From: Echiichthys vipera
Taxonomy: Eukaryota; Chordata; Actinopteri; Perciformes; Trachinidae
DNA length: 64,000 bases
Direction: 5' to 3'
Assembly (NCBI GenBank): GCA_963691815.1
Contig: OY829650.1
Location: 9,041,027 to 9,105,026, forward strand
Part shown: positions 53,161 to 64,000 of the stretch, in pieces
Position numbering within the stretch: position 1 is the first letter of the stretch
Layout: every line of letters starts with the position of its first letter
The notes under the pieces: model-generated
What the model was told of the DNA's origin: nothing
Databases searched by the model: none
Seen by the model: only the letters and a program-made list of their open reading frames with translations
Translations under genes and position numbers: made by a program

Positions 53161-55295
53161 ATAGTGAAAATAACTCAAACCAGTTAATGTCTGCTGTGCC
53201 CCTGAGTAGAATGCAGAGATTCTTCCTGTCTGTCTGTGTGTGTGTTGGTAAAACAGAGGCCCTTTTCAGACCTTTTTTTTTAATCCCTTCTGAGTGATCA
53301 GATCACAAGGTGACAGCTCTAAGTACAGGTGGTGGTCTGAGGCACAATGAGGCCACATTCTTTTAGCAGTAGTGTGTATCCTCACTGCCTACTAAGCTGT
53401 AAATTAAACTAGTTCAATGCTTTGTCTATGACATCTGAGCTATAGGTAGTTATAGATTTTTGTAATTTTACATATTATTATTTATAAAATATTAACATGT
53501 TACAGAACCATTGCAAGAGTGAGAGTGAATCTTGTTTTGGATGTTATTATCATGCTATTACTACGTGTTTCCCTGCACTTATCCAGCTCTCCTGAGCTCT
53601 GTCAGCCGTGGTTGCTTTTAAAAGGCAGCCCCAGGAAGCGCCAGTAGACAATATCCTTCGTTTAAGGTTCATAAAATGTATCCAAATTCACAAAGTTGTA
53701 GGATATACTGCTCAAGATATTTCTGCTCTTGGCAACGTTTGTGGTTGCCATTGACAAGCCGCAGCAGATGTAAAATGGATGAACACATTATTTCCTATAA
53801 ATTCTTCACAATAAAAGGTTATTTTCTTATGAAGCAGCAATATAAGGAAATGTTGCGTTTGCATCAGCAGTGGCAACATGCGAACATAATCAAGCTAAAC
53901 ACAGACCTTTTTAAAAAATGTCTTTCTCTCTGCTCTCCTGCACAGATCACCGCAGGTAGACAATTATTTTTATCATCATAAAATGCTCATGGAATTCTAA
54001 ATATATTACACACACACATGTAGTCCTCTCACGTTTCTGAAACAATGATTTATGTGAGAGCGACAACTGGAATTTACATTCAAAGGGAAATTGTGTGCAT
54101 GTTTATTTGTGTATTGAGAGGGGGAGTGCTATCCAATCGCAAATGGTCACTCAAGACACATATGGAGACACACTTCTGCCAGGTATGAACATATAGAGCT
54201 GTCCATTTGTGATCAGATCAATCAGGCAAATGTAAAACCAGGTGAAAACAGGCCGAGAAACACTGCCTTGTGCCCTGTGTGTCGGTATGCATCGCTGAGG
54301 GGGAGGGGCCCATAAATGTATGTACACAGCAAAATAATCAGAATAAACAGAAAATCCAGGCATAGGGCAAGGGCTCTGCTGATACAGACACCACCACACA
54401 AATCTAGTGGGTTATTAGTGATGATTAAGAAAAATTACTTTTGTATTAGTTTACTCATTGTATCTTTATGATAATACTACATAATATACCTTTAAACCAT
54501 CAGAAAAGATCAGAGGAATAAGCTCTTTGGCCATTCAAAAACGAATTACAAATATTTATTCTGGAATCACATTGCAGGCTTCCTTTTATAAATTAAATGA
54601 TGGTTGGATTTTGACAGGTCTGATCTTCAAGAGGTCATTTACTTGTTCCAGGCAGTGGAAGATTATAATAGCACTGCCATTCTACCTGTCAAGAAAATTA
54701 CACACATATCACTAAGAATTATAAATAAATATAACGTGTCAATCAGGTGCGTCTAAGTAAACAAATCAAAACATTCAAATTGTAGGGGGAAAAAGTCTGA
54801 ATATTGGAATTGGACAGCTTTTCATGGTATTGAAGCATCAGCTAATGCTGGCAGTGTTCTTTTATCCACATAAGCAAAAGACACTCTTAGTTTCTAATGC
54901 ACCAACCGTTGACAACATGATGATCTCATATCAAAAATACTGTAGTTGTGGAAAATAATGGATCCCAGAGAGCACACAGCAGCTGGTGTGGTTGTGTGTG
55001 TATTTCTTATTCTTTTATTTGTTTTACTTTTTTTTTTTTAGAGTTACCAGTGAGAAAAAACCTTTTTCTCACTGCAATGAAGACACTGAACTGCTCACGT
55101 TAATCCCCCAGCTCACCCAGCACCTGCCGCTCCCAAATAGAAAACTCACACCTCTCTTTCACCTCAATATTGAGGCTGTGGTTGTGTGTATATGTGTTAT
55201 GTTATATGATATGTGATATTATAAATTAGTGCCAGTGTTATTACATATTATGGGTATTAAAGTTCTGTTATGTGTACTGTATGTTATGTAGTATA
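53161..55295. other. No gene recognised
   Basis: Nothing supportable apart from chance open frames near 53676 and 54151. Confidence 0.6.
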
Positions 55296-56574
55296 AACTG
55301 GAGATCAAAATTAGACAACAAATTATTAATATTTGATTTGCTCTGAAATACTATTATTTTTTACTATTCCAAATTTTATAGAATATCAGCTGTGGCTATA
55401 CCACTGCTGTTCTAGCATGTTTTTTTTTTAAATACCCAAGGCACTTCAAAAATAACCTTTATTTTGTGAAAATTAGACAACAGTAACCATTGTGTCAGAA
55501 GAGAAGATTTAAACAATGTTTTCTAAGGGTTATAGGATTAAAAAATGAATAGGAAGTGTAGAGGCCCTTGCTTTGAATGACTTCAGCACATCACTAGTTT
55601 CTCACACTGTTCTGGTTCGATCTTGGTCCATTCTTCTTACAGTCTCTTCCACAGTCCGGTAACTGTAGTGGGTTTCTTAGCCATTACTTTGTCGCCAATG
55701 CTTTTCCAGAGATTCTCTATAGGGTTTAGATCTGGACTCTGGCCATTTCATTGTTTCAATATTCTTATCTTCAAGGAATTGCTTAACCTGTTTTGCAGTG
55801 TGACAGGGGGCATTGTCTTGTAAGAAAATTGTGGGCTGATTGGGAGACAATTGCAGTGAAGGTATTACATGTTGCGTAAGGAGGTTCACGTAAACATTTG
55901 CATTCACCCTGCTATTTAGCTGTACAAGAGGCCCGACTCCTGCTGCAGAAAACATCTTCCAAGCCATGACACTTCCTCCTCCTCAATTTAAATGACTTCC
56001 TTACACACTTAGGGTTCAGTCTTTCCCCAGCCCTCCGCTGCACATAATGTTTCCCATCAGACACAAATAAATTGAACGTACTCTCATCACTAAAGTGCAC
56101 TCTGGACCAGTTCTACTCTGTCCATACAACATGCTCCTCAGCAAAGGCAAGGCAAGCCTTTTCATTCTTTTTGCTGATGAGAGGTTTGGTCACTGCAGAG
56201 TGGGCTTTCAGTCCAGATCTTACATGACGAGACACTGTATGCTGAGACAGATCCTTGCCCTGTTCAGCACTGAACTGGCGAGCAACTCCAGCTGCAGGGT
56301 TGAACGGATTCCCTAGTGAGATTTTTCGCATAAACCTGAGTTAAAGTTTCAAAGACTTGGAATGCCCAACCTCTCGCTGACGACTGAGAGGGTCATTCAT
56401 CCCTTTAACTTCATCTGGACAACCTGCTGCCGCAAAGTTTCAGTCAAAAAAACATGCACAACAGCAGTGATAGAGCCACAGCGGATATTCTATCTAATTC
56501 TGAATAACAAAAAATAGCAGTATTCAGAATAAATCAAGAAATTAAGATTAGTTCTCTGATTTTGATATCCAGTG
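55296..56574 (-). mobile_element. Tc1-like DNA transposon, nearly full length, inactive
   Basis: 1,279 bp bounded by related inverted ends: AACTGGAGATCAAAATTAGA at 55296 and, on the minus strand, CACTGGATATCAAAATCAGA from 56574. A flanking TA is present on the left (55294-55295) but not on the right. The minus-strand transposase is broken (separate entry). A solo right end of the same family lies at 15424-15534. Confidence 0.9.
55580..56440 (-). pseudogene. Tc1-like transposase, pseudogene
   Basis: The DNA-binding part reads LSQHTVSRHVRSGLKAHSAV and KNEKACLAFAEEHVVWTE (56331-56113). The catalytic core has the first aspartate in HFSDESTFNLF (56100-56065) and the second in IFLQDNAPCHTAKQ (about 55825). 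The third acidic motif SPDLNPIENLW appears only in a different frame (about 55742-55710). In-frame stops occur after LWKRL and near 56390. Cut-and-paste transposase by family; several independent lesions make it non-functional. Confidence 0.88.
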
Positions 56575-58451
56575 CACTATTTACTGGCTGTGTATTGTGA
56601 TGTGGGTGTTGTGCTGTTACTTTAACAAGCATGGCTGAAAGGTCATTGGAGTTCATTAAAAAGTACGTTCTTTGACGAATGATTATTTTTAGTAAATGGT
56701 GTCTATTAATGAAAAAAAGTTTAATTTAAAATAGCCTAGTATCAAACTTTTGACACATCTAAAGTCACAAAGGTATGAATGTGAACCCAATTCATTTTAC
56801 GGCTTTTGAAAAAAAAACTGTCTATCTGTTAACAATCCCAACAACATACAGTGCACTTATTTCTCTTCTCTAAATGTATTTGCATAGAAAATGTAGGCAC
56901 TGACGGTGAGATACGTGAAGGAAATAGTGACATGAAATGAAAGTGGACCTCAAACGTTTTGTGAGGAGTTGTTTATCTCTTCTTAAGTCCATAAACTTTC
57001 TTTGGGTTCAACCAAGGCACAGAAAATAATCCCCAAGCCTTCCTCATAGCCGCGTCACCACAGGCAAACTAGGAGCTCATTGAAGTGCAAAGAAAAACAG
57101 AATCTGAAAAATCATATTCCACATAGCTTTGAAGGAGCAGCAGTACTACTTCACTGGGTCGACTTTTGGAGAGGCTTAATAAAGCAGCAGTGTTTACTCA
57201 GAAGTGAATTAGAAAGTATCAGCACATGCATCACTTAGTGATCACAGTACAAAATGAGTTTCAAGCCATTACAGTAATTTGTTTTTGTTGGGGGAGGGGG
57301 TTCAAACCTTCCATGCTCCCCACTTTACTTCTACTCGTTGAGGCTTAGTCAAGCTTTATGGGAAAGGCAGTAATTACATGCACCCATAATGAAGGCATTG
57401 TAAAATATTCATTGAATTCATCTTTAGAACTGCTGTCATACCCAAAGCTGCAACTCCCTCTTTTCCACACAGGGTTGACCGGTGCAGTTTTGTTCATTGA
57501 CCGACAAAGGCCACAGGTACAGCTGCCTCATGCCCCTGAGCGAGTTTTTGTGTCACAGAGCATTTCTGATTGGTCATGACAAGGGCTTCTGGTTGCCAGA
57601 TTTGATCTACAATATATACAGCCCCTAGCATATTTATTGTTCAGCATTGCTCCACCCTGTGCCTCAAAAAATACATTATTTGAGACCTAGTGGAGGCCTC
57701 AGCCAGCAGCAACCATGACTTAACACCTGCGTAGACAATTCAAAAATAATCAAAAGTAATCAATTAAGACAAATTCTGAAAATGTGTGTACTTCATCTAG
57801 ACAACATAGAGATACCAGTATTTATTGTTTTTTTTCATGATCATTGGAAATGTATTTTGCCCTGAGGTCTTTATCAGTGCACAGAATTAAATATAATAGT
57901 CCTCTGTGTCATAATCCAGGAAAAAGTCCCAAATTATACATTTTGTTCACTGGTAATGTCAAATGTATTATTTAAATTCTGATCTCATGCCTACTAATTC
58001 TAATATCAAGGGTTTAGACCATTTGATGCATAACAATACTTTGTGACATCTGGCCTCTCTTTAATTAGTCCTCATAGACTATTACCATGTAAAAACTGAA
58101 CTCTAAACATTGACGTTTGAACATGGAAATGTGACATTAGATGGCAGGAAAATTGGCATTTGGAGCAGACTCAACCTGAATAGAAAGATAGTTCATTATG
58201 GAAGTCAAAAAAGGGCTTTGTTTTGCAGGATAGGCTTTTTGGGGAAATAGAATAAGCTCAGATAATGTAGTGTCAGAAAATCCCTATCATTAATGGATAT
58301 GTGCTGATTCCCTGTCCACGCTTTACTTACCACTGTAGTTAAGAGTGACAGAAACAGTGTTACAATGTGACTTCATATGCTCCGATCTCAAGTGGCAGAA
58401 GTATATGATTAGCAACAACAACAACTCAAAGGCATAGGATGATTAGGATGA

Positions 58452-58452
<1 letters not shown>
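56575..58452. other. No gene recognised
   Basis: Nothing supportable. Short G-rich run at about 57288-57300. Confidence 0.6.
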
Positions 58453-58506
<54 letters not shown>

Positions 58507-58516
58507 TGTATATATA
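58453..58516. repeat. A17 plus (TA)n microsatellite
   Basis: Poly(A) of about 17 then TA repeats to about 58516. Confidence 0.97.
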
Positions 58517-61170
58517 CTGAGAAAACAGATTAAGACACTACAAATACTTTGCCTGATGTCAGCATTTTGCTTCCTGCAGGCTCTTAAGCAGCACCATGCA
58601 TACCCAAAGCATAGATGGGGAAAAGCCGCTTTCAATTCCCAGGATGCAGAGCAATGGAGCAAAGCGATGTAGCAATGATGAGCTCTTGCAAATTGATGAC
58701 TAGCGAAGATCACTGACAACTTCAAAGCTGAGTGGATCCAGGTCACCTGCAAGACAGTTTGTGCATTAATGTGTCCTGATTTAAGAGCAACTGACATTGA
58801 TCCACATCCAATCTTTCCCCACCAATGCATTAAGGAAATTATCTTGCAGAAACAAAAAGAGCATGTCACCCATTTAGCATAAACTGAAAACATATTCCAG
58901 GAGAACTAACACATGGATGATGCAAAAATACAGTATTGTCTGTTGTGATACTTGGCTGTTAATATCCTGGGATCCATAGAGTAAGCAGTGGTTGTTTTTA
59001 TCTCATCACGCTTTACGATAAGCCCTGTATTTGGACCACTGACATTCTCCAACTGGTACACAGCTGGGGGAGTTGTCATCAAGGTGAAGTTGTGTATAAG
59101 TGCAGCAGTACTGCACTAGTGTAATTAGCATGCCAGTATGCCTCATTCCTCAGCTTTATAGAGTAGTCAGGGTAAGTTTGACATGAATTTTAAGAGTGCC
59201 CCCCCCCCCCCCCCCTTTCATCAGTCATTTCTACAATCACATTTATTTAAACTCCCCCTCCACTTAAAATATTAGTTTTTTTTGTTTTTCAAATTTTGTC
59301 TAGAGAGGTGACATTCCTCTCCTGAAGGATGGGCTGTCAGTACACTCCACAATTTGAAATGCAAACGTATCCCGGGTAAGCTTTTGTTGGTATGTCACTA
59401 ATCACTAACACCGACAAAGAAACCTTGAAATTTTCATTGCAGAGCAGACTGTCCGTAGGGAGAGAAAACACAATGCCATCATGTCAGCCACAGACAGCTG
59501 TAAGATAAAAAGCTACCAAAGAACAAAATCTAAAAAAGATGCTAACTAACTTACGTAACTCACGTACAATTCTGATATGTCTGCTAGTTACCGATTTTAG
59601 TGCACGACATATTCCTCATCTGAGTATGGATCTGACTGATGAGTTATTTAGGACGCAAAACTTTGTTGCAGATTGCTAACATTAGCTCCTCAACCTTCAG
59701 TAGAAGCTAGAATGTAGTCACTGAGGAGTGTCAAGTTACCGCGATTGCAGCTGGAGTGCGAGGAAGAGCAGTGGAGGGCAGCGCTAGATTCCAAATTCCT
59801 CAGTGCGGGAGAAATGTTAGATGTGCCTTCAGCTCCAGCTTTACTTTCTATGTGGAAAATCCATGTCAGACTAGATATTAATCTTAGCAGAGTAGTTTTG
59901 AAACACTTTAACATGTGTTTGTGGGACTTTAAAATAAACACAAAATGCCTGTATGTTGTAGTGTAGTCTTGATGAATGACAATAGGCAAGGAGTACAGCT
60001 GCTACCGTTTCAATGGAAGCAAATCATGTACTCTGTGGAATGGAGTGAAATGTGGTTTTTGTATTTTGGAAAATCTCCTTTCACAACTGCCCAATTTAAA
60101 GTGTTTTTTCTTAGAACTTAATCATTAATACATTATGACTAAATTTTGACCCCCTCTCCTGATATGCAGAAGAACAGCAGATTTCTGGTCGACAGAGGTA
60201 ACAATACTCCACATACACACAAACGTACTGACTGAAACATACTGTAAGTTGGAGGGAAAGACGGAGAGGGAGAGTTACAGTAGAGATGGCAGTCTTTCAG
60301 CTGGGCTGAGGACTGGGACACTGAGAACAAAGGCGGCCTCAGCACAGATTCTGCACTGGGAGTTCACACTGTAAAAAGGAAGGGACTGCTAGTTTTTCCT
60401 TTCCCTCCATTACCCAGAGGTCTTAATTAGTTTAGGTTAATCATGCACTGCTGTAATTGACTACTTTCCTTTCTCCTTTTCATCTATCATTTCACTGCCT
60501 GGATCCAACTGTAGTGGGGCACCTCATTTCACGTAACAGCACTAATACACCCCAATTCCCTTATATGATTGTTCTATAGCTCCCTTCCTCCCTTTGGTTT
60601 CCTCTTCCTTTCTTTAATCTCTTTTCCCCACATTTCTCTTTGTCTCTAACACAGAATCAGACATGCATGTCGTACCAACACTGCTTTGTTCTTTTAATCT
60701 TTACAGTCACTTGTTTTCGGTTTTGAGCATTAAAAGCTGGAAGTCCATGGAACAAGACATGATACAGAGAGATATTATACAGGAATCCGTCAACTGTAAT
60801 CACATCTGACACTGTGTAATGCTGGCACTTTTTAATAATTCTTTGATTATTTGATCATGGAAAAAACGACGTATTCATTTACAAAATCAACTAGAGGGCA
60901 CTTGTAATCACAAAGTACATCTGAACAATCAGATATGCTAATTACAATAATATTTTAGGAGGGATTGTCCTTGCTGCAGTTTGATTTAAGCTATTTGTAA
61001 AGCTGATGATTGAAAGTAGTTTTCACTGGCAACTTTAGAATATTCAACACTAGGTTGTCTGTCTTAATATTTACAATCATTTGGACAGAATGCTAATGTT
61101 CTTTTCGACACCACACGGTGAAGGTGTGCTCTGACTGGAGCAGGGAGCCACCGCTGTCAGGTTAGGAGAT
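58517..61170. other. No gene recognised
   Basis: A C19 run lies at about 59199-59216. The plus-strand open frame at 59745-59966 (MQLECEEEQWRAALDSKF) is in a locally GC-richer, possibly repeat-derived patch. Otherwise nothing. Confidence 0.5.
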
Positions 61171-61173
61171 CTC

Positions 61174-61259
61174 CGTCTCCCGCTGGAGCTCCTACTGCAC
61201 TTTGAAGATGGCAATGTGTTTTCCTCCGCTGCCAGCAGTCGAAGCTCCAGCGGGAGATG
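61174..61259. repeat. Inverted repeat of about 26 bp at a candidate exon start
   Basis: 61176-61190 (TCTCCCGCTGGAGCT) is the exact complement of 61243-61257. Similarity continues outward to ACTGC on each side with a few mismatches. The loop is about 50 nt. Confidence 0.9.
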
Positions 61260-61433
61260 AAAAGCTCTTCATTCAACTGCAGCGGCTCGCTGCTCCAGTC
61301 AGAAGCAAAGTTTCTCCGCTTGTCCCTTCTGATGAGTCGACAATCCCTGGGGCAGCAGATGCTAGAGCTCACCGCCCGCATCCTGGGAGCCACCACCAAC
61401 ACTCTGCTGGAGGCAGAGTGTCAGTTTGAGTGA
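61236..61433 (+). CDS. Candidate terminal exon, 65 codons, unknown protein
   Basis: A plausible acceptor (TGTTTTCCTCCGCTGCCAG) precedes an open frame reading QSKLQREMKSSSFNCSGSLL, then a helical segment with LLMSRQSLGQQMLELTARIL and a stop after ECQFE. The amphipathic, Q/E/L-rich composition and GC-rich third positions look coding, unlike the overlapping frames. Family not recognised. It may be the last exon of an unseen gene, the C-terminal part of a domesticated transposon protein, or an isolated fragment. Confidence 0.35.
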   Translation, partial: QSKLQREMKSSSFNCSGSLLQSEAKFLRLSLLMSRQSLGQQMLELTARILGATTNTLLEAECQFE

Positions 61434-62204
61434 CTCTGAATATAAACTTCACTTTGAATTACAAACTAACTAGTGTAACATGAAAGCACGGTGGAATCAT
61501 AGATTATTAGATTCATATATCCATAGTATGTGGTGCAATGGGCAATCTAGTAAGCAAACTAGCCACTACTTTTGTCAGAGCAGTATGCCAGTCGGAGCAC
61601 AGCTTTAACCAGGTCTCAGCTGTCACATACAACCACACATGTAATGTTTGTCAAATATGTTTTGAGGGAAACCCAATTTTCTTAAGGAGAATCAAAACCA
61701 ATAGGTCTGGTGTCATCAGATAGCATCCTAGTGCACTTGTGGGTTTTAAACTAAATTGCATTTTTTAAAACATTTTTTTGACTTTCTTAATGTAAGGTTA
61801 TCTTAGTCTCTAAGTACCAGAAAAGATAAAGCTCTAGAACGGCTGATGTGGTCTCGCTGCTCTTGTACCTGCAGTCTTGTCATCAGCCCGCTGCTTTACT
61901 TTTGGAATTCTCTTGGAAGAAATTTAAAATTATCACAGAAAAACTCTGCATATCCTGAGTTCACCTAGAGCTGATATAAAATAAATAAAGGCAAGTCACA
62001 CCAACTGTGCAAAGTAAATGTGTTTATTCTGTCACATTTTATTGGTCTCTATCCCTTGAGGAGGAGTCTTGCTGTGCAAATCCGTTTCCTGATTGAGGTG
62101 TTTCTTTATGGGTTTTCATATATCAGTTCAATAGTGCCCTCAAATAGTTCATGCCTAATTTCTGTGTGCCTAATTTCTGTGTGCCACTTTATATGTTTAT
62201 TCAA

Positions 62205-62617
62205 GGCTCACAGCTAGTCTTGGATTGGATGACAACCCAAAGAGACAGGCTGACACTGGGCTGTCAGATTGATGCCAAGCCATCTGCTCCTCTGGAGTTT
62301 CCAAGTAGGAGAGAGGTGTGCAGGAGGAAAAAGAATAAGAAAACTAACCCTAACCCTCAAAACTTTGTCTCACCTGTGATTCCTAAGAAGCTGCTATCAA
62401 TTGACAACACGGAAAATTATCTTAGAAAATATGAGAAGCAAGTTTCACAACTTTCAGTGGGAGGTTGCTTGCGCTTGCAAATAATCAAATTCTTACAGAG
62501 ATGTTGTGTTACTCACAGAACCCCGAGGAGAATCCCAAATGGCAGCACCTCAGCAGTCCTGAGTCATCTAGTGTAGAGTGCGTAAAGGTCACTTTACAAG
62601 AAGAAGATAAACAAGAG
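62205..62617 (+). pseudogene. Candidate exon or gene fragment of unknown family, one frameshift
   Basis: From 62205 (after TTTATTCAAG) or 62214 (after GGCTCACAG) the frame reads LVLDWMTTQRDRLTLGCQID, a basic stretch CRRKKNKK, then FVSPVIPKKLLSIDNTENYL and KYEKQVSQLSVG. At about 62463 the reading continues one frame over: LLALANNQILTEMLCYSQNP, then KWQHLSSPESSSVECVKVTL, ending at QEEDKQE before a possible donor GAG|gtacaa. The two halves join smoothly if one base is missing, which points to a recent 1-bp deletion or a sequencing error. Protein family not recognised; no repeat signature in it. Confidence 0.4.
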
Positions 62618-63014
62618 GTACAAGTTCAAGTCTATGTCAGATTCATGACGTGTTCTTAAACCACAGAATTGTGCGCACTGGTGGTATTTTTTATTCCCTT
62701 TGTCTTTGGAAATTCAAAGCGTGTGCCAGTTGATCCTAGTTAACATAAGTAAAAGCCCTGCCAAAAAGTTTTAAACTTTAAAAAGTTGTTGGATGCCCCT
62801 GATGCATAATTTAAAGGGTTTTTACATTTTAGTATGTTTTTAGGGAAATGTAATATTGTAACATTGGCCTTATTTGGTTACAGAATTTCTTTAGTTGTAC
62901 CAACATTGTCTAAAATAATATACAGACCAACTAATTGTTCATTTGCATTATTGATTGCTTATTAAGCAGTCATATTTTTCTGTCTCCATGTCTTCTGACT
63001 CAAACTTCTGGAAG

Positions 63015-63237
63015 TGCTACGGTGGTGTGTTGGGAGAAACTACATTACCAGTCATCTGGACCAGAAAAATCATTGTTTGGACTGATAAAAGAATTCTCAG
63101 CCAGCGATAGGCCTACCTTCATGGGACATGGTGTGTTTTGCAGGGGCTCAATGTCCATCTCAAAATCACTCTTTCCATTTACGATGGCATCAAACACATT
63201 CTGCACACTTTATAGAAGACCTCTCTTTGGGATATAG
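63015..63237 (+). CDS. Candidate last exon of the same unknown gene
   Basis: A pyrimidine-rich stretch and CTTCTGGAAG precede an open frame with SATVVCWEKLHYQSSGPEKS, LFGLIKEFSASDRPTFMGHG, SISKSLFPFTMASNTF and a stop after YRRPLFGI. The composition looks coding. The acceptor would give phase 2 while the visible donor at 62617 is phase 0, so a direct join does not work; another exon, another donor or decay must be assumed. Confidence 0.32.
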
Positions 63238-63359
63238 AGCAAAGTATTTTCCAGGCTTAATAATTTACATGTAAATTAACCTTATCCTATTTACACATTC
63301 CACTAAATCCACACAATACTGTCTGTCTGGCAAGCCTATTATGCTCCCTACTTATTGTT

Positions 63360-63460
63360 TTTATTGTTTTGTTTTATGTTTAGGATTATTGATGTACATA
63401 ACTTTGTTGCAGCAGTGGTTGTTTTGAAAGTGCTTTATAAATAAAGTTAAGTTGAGTCTT
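63360..63460 (+). repeat. Teleost LINE-type 3' tail
   Basis: GAAAGTGCTTTATAAATAAA followed by GTTAAGTTGAG is the standard ending of fish L2-like retroelements; it may also serve as a poly(A) region for the gene fragment upstream. Confidence 0.5.
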
Positions 63461-63539
63461 TAAAACAAAACATTAACACATTTTTTTTTAAGGACAGCAA
63501 AATAAGTGTGTCATTTTGCAGCAGTGGGTCTTACAGGGT

Positions 63540-64000
63540 TAAGTCTGTAATGCCAAAAATAAAGCTAAAGAGGGTCGAGTGGAGGCACTTTTACAGAAAG
63601 TGAACGCCACATGGCCTTTTCACACAGAGGTCCCGCCAACAGAGCCATATTAAGGGGACACCGAAATGTCAGCTTTTTGGTTATTCACACAGAGCCAAGA
63701 CGGCATTAAGCTGCCCCACAAGTGATTTTACACAGAACGCCGACATTCTAGAAGGAAAAGAGATGTCGGTGTCTAGTGTGTGAGCCAATCTGCACCATTA
63801 ATCAACCACTCGAAGCTGACCTGAACAGTCAACTTTATGCATTATAGTAGCACAACTGGGACTAGACAGAAGTACAGGCGAACTGCAGTGCTGTGGCGCC
63901 TGTATGTGTGTTTGAGATAGGGAGAGAGGGAGAGAGAGAGAGAAAGAGAGAGGGGAAGAGACGGTGGACTATTGCAAGCAATGTTTCTGTAAGTTATTAA
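63540..64000. repeat. Probable interspersed repeat and (GA)n at window end
   Basis: CACACAGAGCCAAGACGGCA, TTAAGCTGCCCCACAAGTGA and TTCTAGAAGGAAAAGAGATG look like a common teleost MITE-type repeat. A GA-rich run lies at 63919-63961. No gene seen to the end. Confidence 0.4.

Noticed and set aside
55296..56574. Active Tc1 element
   Set aside because: Transposase has a frameshift before the third acidic motif, stops in the N- and C-terminal parts, and no intact right TA.

Overview
The window is non-coding-rich nuclear DNA of a ray-finned fish, most likely a percomorph (perch-like) teleost. The one clearly identified gene is somatolactin alpha, a pituitary hormone of the growth hormone/prolactin family. 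The interspersed repeats are typical of teleosts (Penelope-type, Tc1-like, hAT-like, piggyBac-like and LINE tails), and the dinucleotide microsatellites are very long. Nothing bacterial or viral was seen.

Layout. 1-6.8 kb: the somatolactin gene on the minus strand, five exons with canonical GT-AG junctions. Its TATA box and a consensus Pit-1 site lie just upstream, and only the last residues are cut off at position 1. 8.9-9.6 kb: a CpG-enriched promoter-like patch with no coding exon attached. 11.5-17.8 kb: a nest of mobile elements. It holds a Penelope-like retrotransposon 3' part with a GIY-YIG domain and two fold-back hairpins, a decayed hAT transposase, LINE tails, a Tc1 end joined to a (TA)n run, an inverted local duplication and an array of GGGAACAT motifs. 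21.3-25.4 kb: two oppositely oriented copies of a non-autonomous hAT-like element. 26-38 kb: mostly unrecognised single-copy DNA with two huge (GT)n arrays and small local duplications. 38.6-40.8 kb: a TTAA-flanked piggyBac-like element whose interior is about 50 copies of a 30-bp minisatellite. 41-55 kb: single-copy DNA, MITEs and microsatellites. 55.3-56.6 kb: an almost complete but dead Tc1-like element. 61.2-63.3 kb: three plus-strand coding-looking segments of unknown identity, one with a frameshift. 63.4-64 kb: repeat-like sequence.

Only somatolactin can be placed in a pathway: it is a secreted pituitary pars intermedia hormone whose promoter carries the expected Pit-1 site next to its TATA box. 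The most testable new observation is that its in-frame exon 3 (38 codons, phase 0-0) is flanked in the transcript by long UG repeats, one ending 21 nt before the acceptor. That arrangement is known elsewhere to promote exon skipping. The second is the piggyBac-like element carrying a higher-order minisatellite that stays open in two frames on each strand. All identifications come from reading the sequence; no database search was run.
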